Below, piece after piece: positions 54,086-63,745 of a stretch of DNA of 64,000 nt. The first letter of the stretch is position 1. Each line of letters opens with the position of its first letter. This DNA comes from Brucella grignonensis (lineage in GTDB: Bacteria > Pseudomonadota > Alphaproteobacteria > Rhizobiales > Rhizobiaceae), in the NCBI RefSeq assembly GCF_002252505.1, contig NZ_NNRL01000168.1:172607-236606 (forward strand), given 5' to 3'. Made by a program: the position numbers and the translations under genes. The notes under the pieces are model-generated. The model had not been told where the DNA came from and searched no databases. It saw only the letters and a list, made by a program, of their open reading frames with translations.

Positions 54086-57000
54086 ATGCAGCGGATCACT
54101 TATAGACATCTACGTAGTACGACAATCTTGTACCTACCACAATCTGCATTGGCCATGATCATGGGAGGTGCAGGATTGATAGCGGGTATGTCGTTGGCGC
54201 TGGCCCAGTCAGGACCAGTCAATTATGACTATCGTGGTGTCGACGGAGGTTGCTGCTCAGACAACAACGGGCATGATGGCAGTGCCGGTCAAAGGGATTT
54301 TATACAAACCGATCAGAACCTGAATATACATTCAACCGCGAATGGAAATGCCGGCGTCTTTGTCGACGTAAGCGGCGGTCACGGTGGAGACGGAGCAGAC
54401 CCCCCGTCTCTTAATCATTGGGGCGGAAATGGTGGTTCGGGCCGTAATATTGATTACACGGTTGAGAACAGCGCAATCGCGAGCGCAGGTGTGGGCATCA
54501 ATATGTATTCCAATGGTGGTGCTGGCGGCCATTGGGGAAATGCCGGCGGAAGTAATGGCGGCTACGGGATTGGAGGCAGCGCTGGAAATCTAGCACGGAT
54601 CACGCTGAACAACACCACTGTCAGCGGAAGTGGCTTCGGCATTGCGGTCCAGTCCTGGGGCGGCTACGGTCAGGATAGTGCGCTGGCGGGTGGCTTCGGC
54701 GGCGAGCGTGATGCGGGGTCTGGTGGCAACGGTGGAGTTGCAACAGTTAATTTACGCGGCTCCACAACAATCACGGTCACCGGGCCGGGTCCGGGAGATG
54801 TCAACGCCGGTGTAGGCCTGATTTCACGTGGAGGCAATGGTGGCAAAGGCGAACTTATCGGGGGCTTCGGCGGCCATGTCAACGCCGGTAGCGGAGGTAA
54901 TGCCAACGCGGTCAATTTTACATCCGAGGCGCCGTCGAAAATAGTCACCAATGGTGATGATATCTATGGCGTGATTGCGCGGTCGATCGGCGGCGATGCG
55001 GCGACAAATAATGGTTCCAATTCGCGCGCAAAGGCTGGTGGAAATGCCGGGGCGATAACGATTGACAACGCCGGAACCATCACGACATCCGGCAATCGTG
55101 CAATCGGCATCATGGCTCTGAGCAAGGGCGGGCAAGGTGGCAATGGTGGCGATGGGACATGGGGAGCAGGTCATCGCGGTGCACCTGGCGGTACGCCCGG
55201 CGCGATTAACATCACTAACTCAGGCATCATATTGACTGGTCGCAACGATACAGTCGGGGCTTACGGCATTTTAGCGCAGGCACTTGGTGGTCAAGGCGGC
55301 CTCGGCGGCGATGGAGGAGGATTTGGCTCCGGCGGACCCGGTGGTGGAGCCCCCGCGATCACAATAACGAATAGCGGAACCGTTAAAACAGCTGGAAATG
55401 ATGCGGCCGGTATTGTCGCTCATTCCATTGGCGGCGGCGGTGGTTGGGGCGGCACTACCAACGGTCTTTTCTATACTATTGGTGGCAATGGTGGAGGCGG
55501 CGGCAACGGCGGCAACTCTACCTTGAAAAACTACTCGATGATCTACACTTCGGGAGACCATAGCCCTGGCGCGATCTTGCAAAGTATTGGCGGCGGTGGC
55601 GGTATTGGCGGCGACTCAACGACGACGGGCATTATTTCCGCAATCGCAATCGGCGGACGGGGCGGTGTGGCCGGTTCAGCGGGCAATATTCTCAAGGCAA
55701 TTTCGTCCGGAAGGATAACAACCACTGGGGCCTCCTCAGCAGGCATCCTGTTACAAAGCATCGGTGGCGGCGGTGGCCATGCCGGATCGGCCAATGCAGT
55801 CGGTGTCGGCATCGGTTTGAATGCGACGGTCGCAACCGGTGGCGATGGCGGCGGTGGCGGTAACGGTGGCGTTGTTCAGTTTACCCAGAGGTTCAACGGA
55901 ATTATCACAACTGCTGGACCATTGAGCACTGGCATCCTGGCGCAGTCGATCGGTGGTGGTGGCGGTAATGGCGGCCTCGCCGACACGCGTGCGATAACGA
56001 TCGCACCACCGACCGGTGACAACCCCAGCGGTACTGTTAGCATTGCCGTTACACATGGTGGCGGGGGCGGTGTTGGTGGTAATGCCAATACTCCCGACAT
56101 TGCCAATGCCGGCCATATCGTGACCTCGGGTGCGATGAGCAATGGTATTACAGCACAATCAATTGGCGGCGGCGGCGGTAATGGCGGGGGAGTGCTCGCC
56201 CCGATGAAAATACCGACAGTTGGCAAGTCAGACCTTAAGGTCGGGGTCACTGTCCGAATGGGTGGCAATGGCGGCGCTGGCGGCGAAGGGAGCTGGGTAC
56301 GCGTGACAAACAGCCAGATTGGCAAAATCACCACCACGGATACAGGATCTGTCGGCATTCTGGCGCAGTCGATTGGCGGCGGCGGTGGCAGCGGCGGCAA
56401 CATACAGCAGCACGACGCGAATTCATTCAACGATATTGTCGGTTCGCCAACCAGCTTTGCCAGCGCGGCAGCAAAAGTAGCCAGCTGGATTGCCACAGCC
56501 CCCTCAGAAATACCGGACTTCCCGACATGGAACAAGAAGCTCAACGCGACGATGGCAGTCACTAACGGTAGCAATGGCGGCTTAGGTGGCAGTGGTGACC
56601 ATTTCATTCTCCGCAACGACGGCGTGATCACGACGACCGGAGCACATGCGTATGGCATTCTGGCACAATCGATCGGCAATGGTGGCGGCAATGCAGGCAC
56701 AATCGACTCCAGCAATGTATCGAGCCTGCTTTCCAGTATCGACGAACTCGCTAAAGCTATTGCTTCCGGTGTCTCAAACTTGCCAACGTTCGGCATACCG
56801 ACACTCAATCCAACGCTTCAAAACGGCGGCAATGGCGGCACAGGCGGCAACGGTGGCGGAACTGATAAGGCTCCGAGTATCGTTACCAACACAGGCACGA
56901 TCAAAACCACTGGCGACGGCTCGGCTGGCATTGTGGCACAATCAGTCGGTGGCGGGGGTGGACTGAGCACCGTACACGCCCAAGACCTGGAAGACACGCT

Positions 57001-60000
57001 CAAAAAAGCCGGAGTGATCAATGTCGATGCAATCATTCAGGACGTCGCCAAATTTCTCGATTTCATTGGTACAAAGGGTGCGTCTGCAGGAACTGAGGCG
57101 TTGCATTTCACAAACGGCGGACAAAACGGATCCGCCGGGTCGGGTGGTGTCGTCGTTGTCGATGCCAGCGATTCACATAGCATAATCGAAACTCAAGGCG
57201 CCCATGCGCCCGCAATCCTCGCGCAGAGCGTCGGTTTTGGCGGCGGTGTGACAGGAGCCATTCACACTCCGACAGTGCCCGTTGAGACCACCGCTTCGTT
57301 TACACTTGGCGGTAAAGGCCTTCTTCTCATACCCTCCCTTAGTTACGCTGCGCATGGCGGTTCTGTGACGGTAAGCAATAATGGCGCACTGAATACATAC
57401 GGCATCAACTCCGCCGGAATTGTCGCACAGAGCGTTGGCGGCGGCGGCGGTGTTTCAACCGCACAGATGCTGGGGATCGGCAACGCGACCCGGCATAAAT
57501 CTTCCCTGTCATTCGCGCTCGGCGGTTCGCTTGGTTTAGCGAATAACGTCCTTGGTCTCACGCCATCGGCGAATGGTGGCAATGTCATAATCACTGATAA
57601 TGGTGACATTAGAACGCAAGGCGTATTCTCCCACGGTATCCTTGCACAAAGCGTTGGCGGTGGCGGCGGTATTGCGGCCGTGTCAGCCAATTCAAACGTA
57701 ACGTCACTGACAGCGTCACTCGGCAGCAGTGTGCAAGATAATAGTCCTATCAATAATCTTACGGTCGACGGTGGCGATGTGAGTGTTACCGCATCGGGCA
57801 TCACCCAGACGACAGGAGATCTCGCATTCGGCGTTCTCGCACAAAGTATTGGCGGCGGCGGTGGGCTGATACAGGTGGATAACGGTGTCAGTGCTATCGC
57901 TGCTCCGATCAACATAACGTTCGGTGCAAACGGCATGACAGGCAAGGGTGGCAGAGTAACCGTGACTGAAGGCATTGGTTGGGCTGTTTCCACTGCAGGG
58001 ACGAATGCACACGCCATCGTCGCGCAATCGGTTGGTGGCGGTGGCGGCATTGCGGGTCTCGGGACGCAACCGAATTTGGTGACTTTGCACGCCGTTGGTT
58101 CTCCACCTGAAGCTGGTTCTGATATAAACAATGGTGGCATTGTGAATTTGTCGACCAATGGCTCGGTCATCATCACGCAAGGAAACGGTGCGATAGGCAT
58201 CCTTGCGCAAAGCATCGGCGGCGGCGGTGGTCTCGCTGGAGATCAATCCTCTACGCGTTACGGACTCGATCTCATTAACAGCACGTCCCTCGTCAGCGGG
58301 CCGGGCAATGGCGGAGCCGTTACTATCAACGCGGGAGGACATATCAAGACAACCGGCGCGAACGCGCCAGCGATCATGGCTATGAGTATTGGCGGGGGCG
58401 GTGTTTTCAAGGACGGTCGCCTCTACCAATACCAAACCGTGAACAACACCCCTGCTTACGGCGGTGCTGTCACAGTCAATGTGAAAGAGAAGTCGAGGGT
58501 TGAGGCCAGTGGTGAGGATTCACCTGCCATTATTGCATTTAGCAATGGCTCTCATGGTAGCAGCGGTGGTGTCTGGGTTAACATAGACAAATCTGCTTCC
58601 GTGCTTGCCAGTATGGATAGTGGAACAGGCATCTTGGCCCCGGCAGGAATAACAGTGAACAATAACGGTCTCATCCAGTCGAAAACCGCGATCAGCGCCG
58701 CCCAGGCGGTCGTCGTCAACAACAATGGTATCATTCAGGGTAATGTCGTCCTCACCGGCAACGGTGTGTTTAATAACAACGCGGGGGGAAAGTTGTGGAG
58801 CGGTGCAACCGTTCAGACCACGAGGCTTAACAATGCGGGCACGTTAAATCCGGGAGGACCGGGCCAATTTCTTGAAACGCGCATTGCCGGCTCGTTGAAC
58901 CAGCAGACTGGTATCTATGCCCCGGATCTGGATTTTGCAGCTCACAAAAGCGATTTTATCCGCGTTACGGATACAGTGACGTTCGGCGGCATGATCAGTC
59001 CATTGGTGCGCAATCCGGTAAAAGATGTCTGGCTGGGAATTGCACACTTCGATCAAGCGCCTGCGGTCGCTGCCACGCCGAAGTTGGCCTCCACCCCGCT
59101 GTTCAGCCTTAATATGAAGGATCGTTATGGTGGAAAGCAGGATCCGTCGATATCCGTCGATTTCAAACCATTTACCTTTGCAACAAATCAGGATCAGGGG
59201 AATGTCATTGGCCATCTTCAAGAGCTTTGGGATATGGCCGATAGTCGATCGGGGTCGCTGTTCGATCCATTTGTTGGGGTTCAATCAGCGCAGCAGTACC
59301 AACAGACGCTGGGAGCCATCGCCCATGATGGTCAGTTCGCACGCGCGGCCAATCAGGTACATGAAACCTTTGCTTCGATGAACCGGTTGATGAGTTGCCC
59401 GATGTTTGTTGGCGAAGGAGTGCTGCTGCGAGAAAGCGATTGCGTCTGGGGTCGTGTCAATACCAATTGGGTCCAACGCAGAATGACTTACAGCGACAAT
59501 GACTATCATATCCGCCAGACTGCCTTGCAAGTTGGAGCACAGAAGGAAATCATGCGGGACTGGTTCGCTGCCGCGTCGTTCAGTTATGGCTTTGGAGACA
59601 TGTCATCGTCGCGCGTGACTGGAACCAACGATACGTTCTCTGGAGGTATTGCACTCAAGCACACGATCGGTCCTTGGCAGTTCGCGACCGCGATACACGG
59701 GGGCTTTGAAACAAGTGATGTCGAGCGCTACACATTGGGCGGTATCGCGACCAGTCGACCAAAGTCCAGCTTCATTGCTGCTCGTCTGCGTGCCGCCTAT
59801 GAGGTCGAAATGCATGAGTGGTATCTTCGGCCCTATGTCGATCTCGACATCAACCATATCAAATTGTCTGGCTACCGTGAGTACGGCGCCGATATTTTCG
59901 ACCTCCGTGTCTTTGGACATTCCAACACTTCGATCATGGTGACACCATCGCTTGAAATTGGTGGGCGCACAAATTTCGGCGATACGACATTGCGCTCCTA

Positions 60001-60241
60001 TCTCACGCTCGGTGCCAGTTTTCTATCTGGTGGTGCGGTGACGACGCAGATGAAACTCGATAAGTTCAACCTCGCACCGTTCGCGCTGACCACCGGCGCA
60101 TCGTCCGTATATGGCAACTTCTCTGCTGGCCTCGAATGGATCACGGATGAGGGCTTTGCGCTGCGCGGCGAATACGGCTTACGTGTCGGTGACCATTATC
60201 TTGATCAATCCGCAGTCCTGCGTGCGGCTTATCATTTCTGA
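54086..60241 (+). CDS. Giant glycine-rich autotransporter with AQSIGGGGG repeats
   Basis: A 2051-residue type V secreted protein. The N terminus has an extended signal with a hydrophobic run (AMIMGGAGLIAGMSLALAQS). A passenger of about 1700 residues carries at least 15 copies of a motif close to (S/A)xGILAQSIGGGGGxGG, each preceded by an ITTTG-type strand, encoded near 55425, 55578, 55757, 55940, 56160, 56365, 56665, 56940, 57220, 57430, 57645, 57840, 58020, 58205 and 58383. Then come a linker, MSCPMFVGEGVLLRESDC and a 12-strand-type barrel ending AAYHF. Likely a beta-helical surface adhesin. The ATG follows GGGGAGAAGG. A paralogous gene begins at 63746. Confidence 0.93.
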   Translation: MQRITYRHLRSTTILYLPQSALAMIMGGAGLIAGMSLALAQSGPVNYDYRGVDGGCCSDNNGHDGSAGQRDFIQTDQNLNIHSTANGNAGVFVDVSGGHGGDGADPPSLNHWGGNGGSGRNIDYTVENSAIASAGVGINMYSNGGAGGHWGNAGGSNGGYGIGGSAGNLARITLNNTTVSGSGFGIAVQSWGGYGQDSALAGGFGGERDAGSGGNGGVATVNLRGSTTITVTGPGPGDVNAGVGLISRGGNGGKGELIGGFGGHVNAGSGGNANAVNFTSEAPSKIVTNGDDIYGVIARSIGGDAATNNGSNSRAKAGGNAGAITIDNAGTITTSGNRAIGIMALSKGGQGGNGGDGTWGAGHRGAPGGTPGAINITNSGIILTGRNDTVGAYGILAQALGGQGGLGGDGGGFGSGGPGGGAPAITITNSGTVKTAGNDAAGIVAHSIGGGGGWGGTTNGLFYTIGGNGGGGGNGGNSTLKNYSMIYTSGDHSPGAILQSIGGGGGIGGDSTTTGIISAIAIGGRGGVAGSAGNILKAISSGRITTTGASSAGILLQSIGGGGGHAGSANAVGVGIGLNATVATGGDGGGGGNGGVVQFTQRFNGIITTAGPLSTGILAQSIGGGGGNGGLADTRAITIAPPTGDNPSGTVSIAVTHGGGGGVGGNANTPDIANAGHIVTSGAMSNGITAQSIGGGGGNGGGVLAPMKIPTVGKSDLKVGVTVRMGGNGGAGGEGSWVRVTNSQIGKITTTDTGSVGILAQSIGGGGGSGGNIQQHDANSFNDIVGSPTSFASAAAKVASWIATAPSEIPDFPTWNKKLNATMAVTNGSNGGLGGSGDHFILRNDGVITTTGAHAYGILAQSIGNGGGNAGTIDSSNVSSLLSSIDELAKAIASGVSNLPTFGIPTLNPTLQNGGNGGTGGNGGGTDKAPSIVTNTGTIKTTGDGSAGIVAQSVGGGGGLSTVHAQDLEDTLKKAGVINVDAIIQDVAKFLDFIGTKGASAGTEALHFTNGGQNGSAGSGGVVVVDASDSHSIIETQGAHAPAILAQSVGFGGGVTGAIHTPTVPVETTASFTLGGKGLLLIPSLSYAAHGGSVTVSNNGALNTYGINSAGIVAQSVGGGGGVSTAQMLGIGNATRHKSSLSFALGGSLGLANNVLGLTPSANGGNVIITDNGDIRTQGVFSHGILAQSVGGGGGIAAVSANSNVTSLTASLGSSVQDNSPINNLTVDGGDVSVTASGITQTTGDLAFGVLAQSIGGGGGLIQVDNGVSAIAAPINITFGANGMTGKGGRVTVTEGIGWAVSTAGTNAHAIVAQSVGGGGGIAGLGTQPNLVTLHAVGSPPEAGSDINNGGIVNLSTNGSVIITQGNGAIGILAQSIGGGGGLAGDQSSTRYGLDLINSTSLVSGPGNGGAVTINAGGHIKTTGANAPAIMAMSIGGGGVFKDGRLYQYQTVNNTPAYGGAVTVNVKEKSRVEASGEDSPAIIAFSNGSHGSSGGVWVNIDKSASVLASMDSGTGILAPAGITVNNNGLIQSKTAISAAQAVVVNNNGIIQGNVVLTGNGVFNNNAGGKLWSGATVQTTRLNNAGTLNPGGPGQFLETRIAGSLNQQTGIYAPDLDFAAHKSDFIRVTDTVTFGGMISPLVRNPVKDVWLGIAHFDQAPAVAATPKLASTPLFSLNMKDRYGGKQDPSISVDFKPFTFATNQDQGNVIGHLQELWDMADSRSGSLFDPFVGVQSAQQYQQTLGAIAHDGQFARAANQVHETFASMNRLMSCPMFVGEGVLLRESDCVWGRVNTNWVQRRMTYSDNDYHIRQTALQVGAQKEIMRDWFAAASFSYGFGDMSSSRVTGTNDTFSGGIALKHTIGPWQFATAIHGGFETSDVERYTLGGIATSRPKSSFIAARLRAAYEVEMHEWYLRPYVDLDINHIKLSGYREYGADIFDLRVFGHSNTSIMVTPSLEIGGRTNFGDTTLRSYLTLGASFLSGGAVTTQMKLDKFNLAPFALTTGASSVYGNFSAGLEWITDEGFALRGEYGLRVGDHYLDQSAVLRAAYHF

Positions 60242-60417
60242 AAGAGATTGCCGGGCGTAATATCAGGTTAACTGGGATTGAAGTTCTAGCTTGCAGTTGG
60301 TGGTCATGATCCAGCCCACACTCAGTTGCAGGCGCCATCGTTACCTGCCGTCAGAAATCGCCCATGCGGTCTGACTTTGTTTCCGGTTCCCTTTGAGCTT
60401 GCTCTTAGGCGCCTTGT
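60242..60417. other. Spacer after the autotransporter, nothing seen
   Basis: About 176 bases without a convincing terminator or gene, leading into IS remnants. Confidence 0.4.
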
Positions 60418-60971
60418 TGCATGGATAGCAGTTTCGACGTCTTCACCATAGACGCAGCTATATTCCTGATAGGCGACACCACTGCGATCATAAAAACGGA
60501 AAACAACATCAATGTCCGCGCACCATGCCGATCCGAATTGATGACGGCGCTTTCAGGCATTCAATATCTGACGGGCTCATATCGAAGTGCCAGATTGCGT
60601 TCGAATATTCCGCCTGGAAACGCATGGCCGGTGGCTCACGAACCAACCAATCGTGATCATAGCCCAAACGACGAAGATGGAGGTTTACTATCGATGTTGT
60701 AAGCTGGTTTGACAAAGCCATCTGGCGTCTCGACACCGTGCTTTTCCAGAAGTTCAAGTGTCCGTTTGGTCGAAAGATGCCCCCACTTCCTGTTTATCGT
60801 GCAAATTTTCATGGCAGCGACAATCGCACATAAGCGTTCGAGTTCATCGGTTACCAACATGCTTGCTCTGCCTCAGTCTGAGCGAGCTACCTCTTTCGAC
60901 CGTCGATCAGGGCAGAGCAAGCGATAGAGCACGGCGCGACTGACTGCATAAAATTGCGCGGTCGTCCACAT
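60418..60971 (-). pseudogene. Degenerate integrase-core transposase
   Basis: On the minus strand MWTTAQFYAVSRAVLYRLLC, a stop, MLVTDELERLCAIVAA, KWGHLSTKRTLELLEKHGVE, LVREPPAMRFQAEYS, AIWHFDMSPSDIECL, a frameshift near 60520, then DRSGVAYQEYSCVYGEDVET. The HFDMSPSD and DRSGVAYQEY blocks are the first and second catalytic Asp regions of a DDE integrase-core transposase. At least one nonsense codon, one frameshift and a missing C terminus make it inactive. Confidence 0.8.
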
Positions 60972-60984
60972 GAGAAGCTTACGT

Positions 60985-61260
60985 TTCGGATGGCATGCCA
61001 AGCCAACGGCGCAAAGTAGTCAGTGCTTCAATCGGAATAGCTCATGCCCTTGGCATCAGCTCTCCCCAATCCCGGCAGAGCAACAATTTCCAAATAAAGA
61101 TACTGACAGAGCGTCTCCCAGCTGATGCCAAGCTCGTGTGCGATCCTGGCTATTTGCTCGTCAGCTGCCATCCGCTGTTGACCACGCTGATTTGTTCAAG
61201 CGTCAGGGAGCGTTTGTGTCACCGATAAGCCCTGTGTCGTTTTGCTAGCGCAATGCCCTC
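60985..61260 (-). pseudogene. Frameshifted HTH-like fragment next to IS remnants
   Basis: Minus-strand pieces read HKRSLTLEQISVVNSGWQLT and, in another frame, IARIAHELGISWETLCQYLY, which resembles a resolvase/transposase helix-turn-helix. Too short and broken to assign. Confidence 0.3.
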
Positions 61261-61296
61261 GCGCTGGCGCTCTCGAAGCACAGCATTAGGCCGTGC

Positions 61297-62146
61297 ACTC
61301 ATTAATAGGCTTATTTATTTGAATGGATTAATGATTCAAAGCCCTCCTGAACTGGAGGTCTTGGATGACATATCGCCGTTATGAACTCACAGAACGGGAA
61401 TGGTCGATCATTGCACCGCTGTTGCCGAGCAAACCTCGTGGCGTTCCACGGGTTGATGATCGTATGGTTCTCAACGGGATCCTGTGGCGCTTCCGCACTG
61501 GCTCGTCGTGGTCGGAAATCCCAGAGCGCTATGGTGTTGCAACAACCTGCTACAACCGGTTCGTTTGGTTTTCGACGTGCCGGTGTGTGGGATCGGTGTG
61601 TGGGATCGGCTGCCCAAGGCAGTCTCTGCGGTCTATGCTGGCGACATCGTGATGATCGATAGCACCTGTGTTCGTGTTCACCAGCACGGAGCCACAGGAA
61701 AAAAGTGGATTCCGGCAATCGTTGGCATGGGACGTTCCCGGGGCGACCTCACGAGCAGAAACCGCGCAATTATAGATGCAGAAGGCCGTCCGATCAATCT
61801 TTGCCTGACGGACGGTCAAATTGCTGACTGCTCTCAGGCTGAATATCTCATGGAGTGTATCAAAGAAGGCGGCACGCTGCTTGCGGACAAAGCTTACGAT
61901 ACCGATGCCATTCGGATGACGGCAGCAGACCGCAAAATATGGGCCAATATTCCATCCAAATCTAACCGCAAGGGCCGTCTTCGCGTTCTCACCATGGGTG
62001 TATCGCCAGAGAAATCTCGTCGAGCGCTTCTTTAACCGCATCAAACACTATTGTGACATCGCAACACGTTACGACAAGAACCCGGCCAACTTCCTCGCTA
62101 AAATTAAACTCATCGCGTTCCGTATCTGGTGACCCAGTTTATGAGT
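61297..62146 (+). mobile_element. IS5-family (IS427-like) insertion sequence
   Basis: An element of about 850 bases. Candidate ends are ACTCATTAATAGGCTT (from 61297) and, on the opposite strand, ACTCATAAACTGGGTC (from 62146), matching at 11 of 16 positions. It contains one broken transposase gene in three frames. The right end interrupts an IS481-like remnant. The ends are inferred and no target duplication was found. Confidence 0.65.
61365..62132 (+). pseudogene. IS5/IS427-type transposase with two frame changes
   Basis: The first frame gives MTYRRYELTEREWSIIAPLL and GSSWSEIPERYGVATTCYNR; the second gives GDIVMIDSTCVRVHQHGATG and LLADKAYDTDAIR; the third gives VYRQRNLVERFFNRIKHYCD and ends FLAKIKLIAFRIW. 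These are the DDE blocks of the family (IDST, ADKAYD, YRxRNxVER). The first frame change may be the programmed shift some IS427 elements use; the second, near 61985, interrupts the gene. Confidence 0.85.
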
Positions 62147-62690
62147 CTACGCCGTAGTCCAATTGGACAAAAGAAAATTTGAAAGTTCTATCAATGGCTA
62201 CGAAGAGGTAGAGCCTGCCTTGCGCCGTATGCACCTCGGCAATGTCCACGTGGAAGTAGCCAATGAGATAGCTCTTGAATTTCTTCTTCAGCTCCTTGTC
62301 GCCTTCGACATCAGGCAGCCGAGAAATATCATAACGCTGAAGGATTAATGCAGCAACGAGCGTGTCAGATGGGGGATCGTCGGCTGGAACACGTAGAGGC
62401 AATCATCAAGAGGAAGCAACGTGTGCCTGCGGAAAGTGATAATGATTGTTTCCTGTTCCAGAGACATAGCTGTCGCGTGTGGCTCTTTCGGCCCGTTGGC
62501 AGATCAGCCAGGGACGTTCTCCTTTTTCCATTTGGCTACCGGGTCTTCTGATTGATCTCGTGCCGTCTGGAAAGCGCCCTCAGGCTCTCTTGACCATTTT
62601 GTATTGCTCGACGGACTACCTCTGTCATCGTGGCGCTCCCGTATAGAAGCTAGCCCATAATGCTTCCCTTCAGTTGTGCGAGAAAATTGC
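62147..62690 (-). pseudogene. IS481-like transposase N-terminal half, cut by the IS5 element
   Basis: Minus-strand pieces read NGQESLRALSRRHEINQKT, then KRRTSLADLPTG, then YDISRLPDVEGDKELKKKFK and SYLIGYFHVDIAEVHTAQGR, ending FVQL at the IS5 boundary. This is the HTH plus first catalytic Asp region of an IS481-family transposase. Several frameshifts are present, and the C-terminal half is absent on the other side of the insertion. Confidence 0.8.
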
Positions 62691-62699
62691 ATCACCAAA

Positions 62700-62979
62700 G
62701 TCCTGGGTCAAACACGTCATGCAACTCGATCAAGGTGCCGCACCGATGCTCGCCGAGTCAGGTCATAATCAGTTCAGCATGGGCTTCCGTCTTGTGAGAA
62801 TTGCGGTCACCACCAAGAGGTCCGGGACGAACATTTCCTTTTTCAATTTGAAAGTTCCGCCAACGGCTGACGCTTGCCACACCAACGCCAAACCGTTCCG
62901 CAGCCTCTTGAGGCGATGAACCAGCCGAAACGGCAGCAAGAACACGTGTACAAAGATCAACAGAAAGGGCCTTTGACAC
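62700..62979 (-). pseudogene. IS630-like transposase N-terminal fragment
   Basis: Starting with GTG 62979, SKALSVDLCTRVLAAVSAGS, then AAERFGVGVASVSRWRNFQI, then RPGPLGGDRNSHKTEAHAEL, the HTH region of IS630-family transposases. A stop and loss of similarity follow, so only the DNA-binding part remains. Confidence 0.8.
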
Positions 62980-62986
62980 ATCTGCA

Positions 62987-63268
62987 GACCTTCTTATGCA
63001 GATATTTCCAACCAGAATAAAAATCATTTGCAAAGCATTTTGTATTTATTTATACAGATAGACTATAAATAATATAGTATACTTAATAATAAAACTATAA
63101 TTTATTCATATCTAAAATTATATGGTTGGTTGCAATATATTTAGATATAGAATATAATTATTTATATTACATTAGTAATATCGTGATATATCGCATATCG
63201 ATTCTTCGTTCAACTATTTCAGGAATGCGTTTTTTGATTTCAGATTTTTTCACGGAAAGGTTCTGGGG
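62987..63268. other. Very AT-rich block upstream of second autotransporter
   Basis: Roughly 63000-63240 is dominated by A and T (runs such as AATATAGTATACTTAATAAT), unlike everything around it. No gene. Possibly horizontally acquired or a silencer/curvature region. Confidence 0.5.
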
Positions 63269-63568
63269 TTGTTGAAGGCAGGTGGGGTGAAGGTGCAGTC
63301 AGAAGGCAACACTATGGCAATCTCGCCCGGTTTCATTTCCCATCTGGCCACATCCTTTCGTTGTTCTGATTGCCAGCAAGGCAAGCGCACATTTGCGTTT
63401 CTCGGCCGCAGACCGGCAGCGCTCGGATGCGGCAGACAATACTGTTGCGCGGCGTGCGGGCGCGATGTTTCCCGCAAGCTTCAATTGGCGAGGATTGGCA
63501 GCCTAACAAGCCCTTTGCAGGTTCGGCATTCATACACTGCGATTTTTGAAGGCGCGTTTGGAAGATAA
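63269..63568 (+). CDS. Doubtful small ORF with CxxC pairs
   Basis: A TTG-started frame of 99 codons encodes FRCSDCQQGKRTF and GCGRQYCCAACGRD, a zinc-ribbon-like spacing. An internal ATG lies at codon 16. No family recognised and codon evidence is weak; it may be spurious. Confidence 0.25.
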   Translation: MLKAGGVKVQSEGNTMAISPGFISHLATSFRCSDCQQGKRTFAFLGRRPAALGCGRQYCCAACGRDVSRKLQLARIGSLTSPLQVRHSYTAIFEGAFGR

Positions 63569-63745
63569 AATGATTAGTCGATCGAGACAGACAGCAGTGC
63601 CGATCTCTTCGAGTGCGCCCGTACAGTTTACACACAGCCTGCATGCAGGCGCTTTCGTACTCGCAATGGCCGCCAGTGGCGCGGAAACGGCCACCACACG
63701 TTTTTCCATTTAACCTTTTTATTAATTTCTACGCAGGAGTTTACA
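63569..63745 (+). promoter_or_regulatory. Leader region of the second glycine-rich autotransporter
   Basis: About 177 bases with no gene; CAGGAGT (63734-63740) is the ribosome-binding site of the TTG-started gene that follows. Confidence 0.45.

Noticed and set aside
55876..56808. 310-residue Pro-rich minus-strand ORF inside the autotransporter
   Set aside because: It is the antisense of Gly-rich codons (GGC read as GCC/CCG) and has no domain or ribosome-binding site.
54950..58400. Regular GGCGGCGGCGGTGG repeats as a CRISPR-like array
   Set aside because: The repeats are in frame inside one long coding sequence, vary in sequence and spacing, and encode a protein motif.
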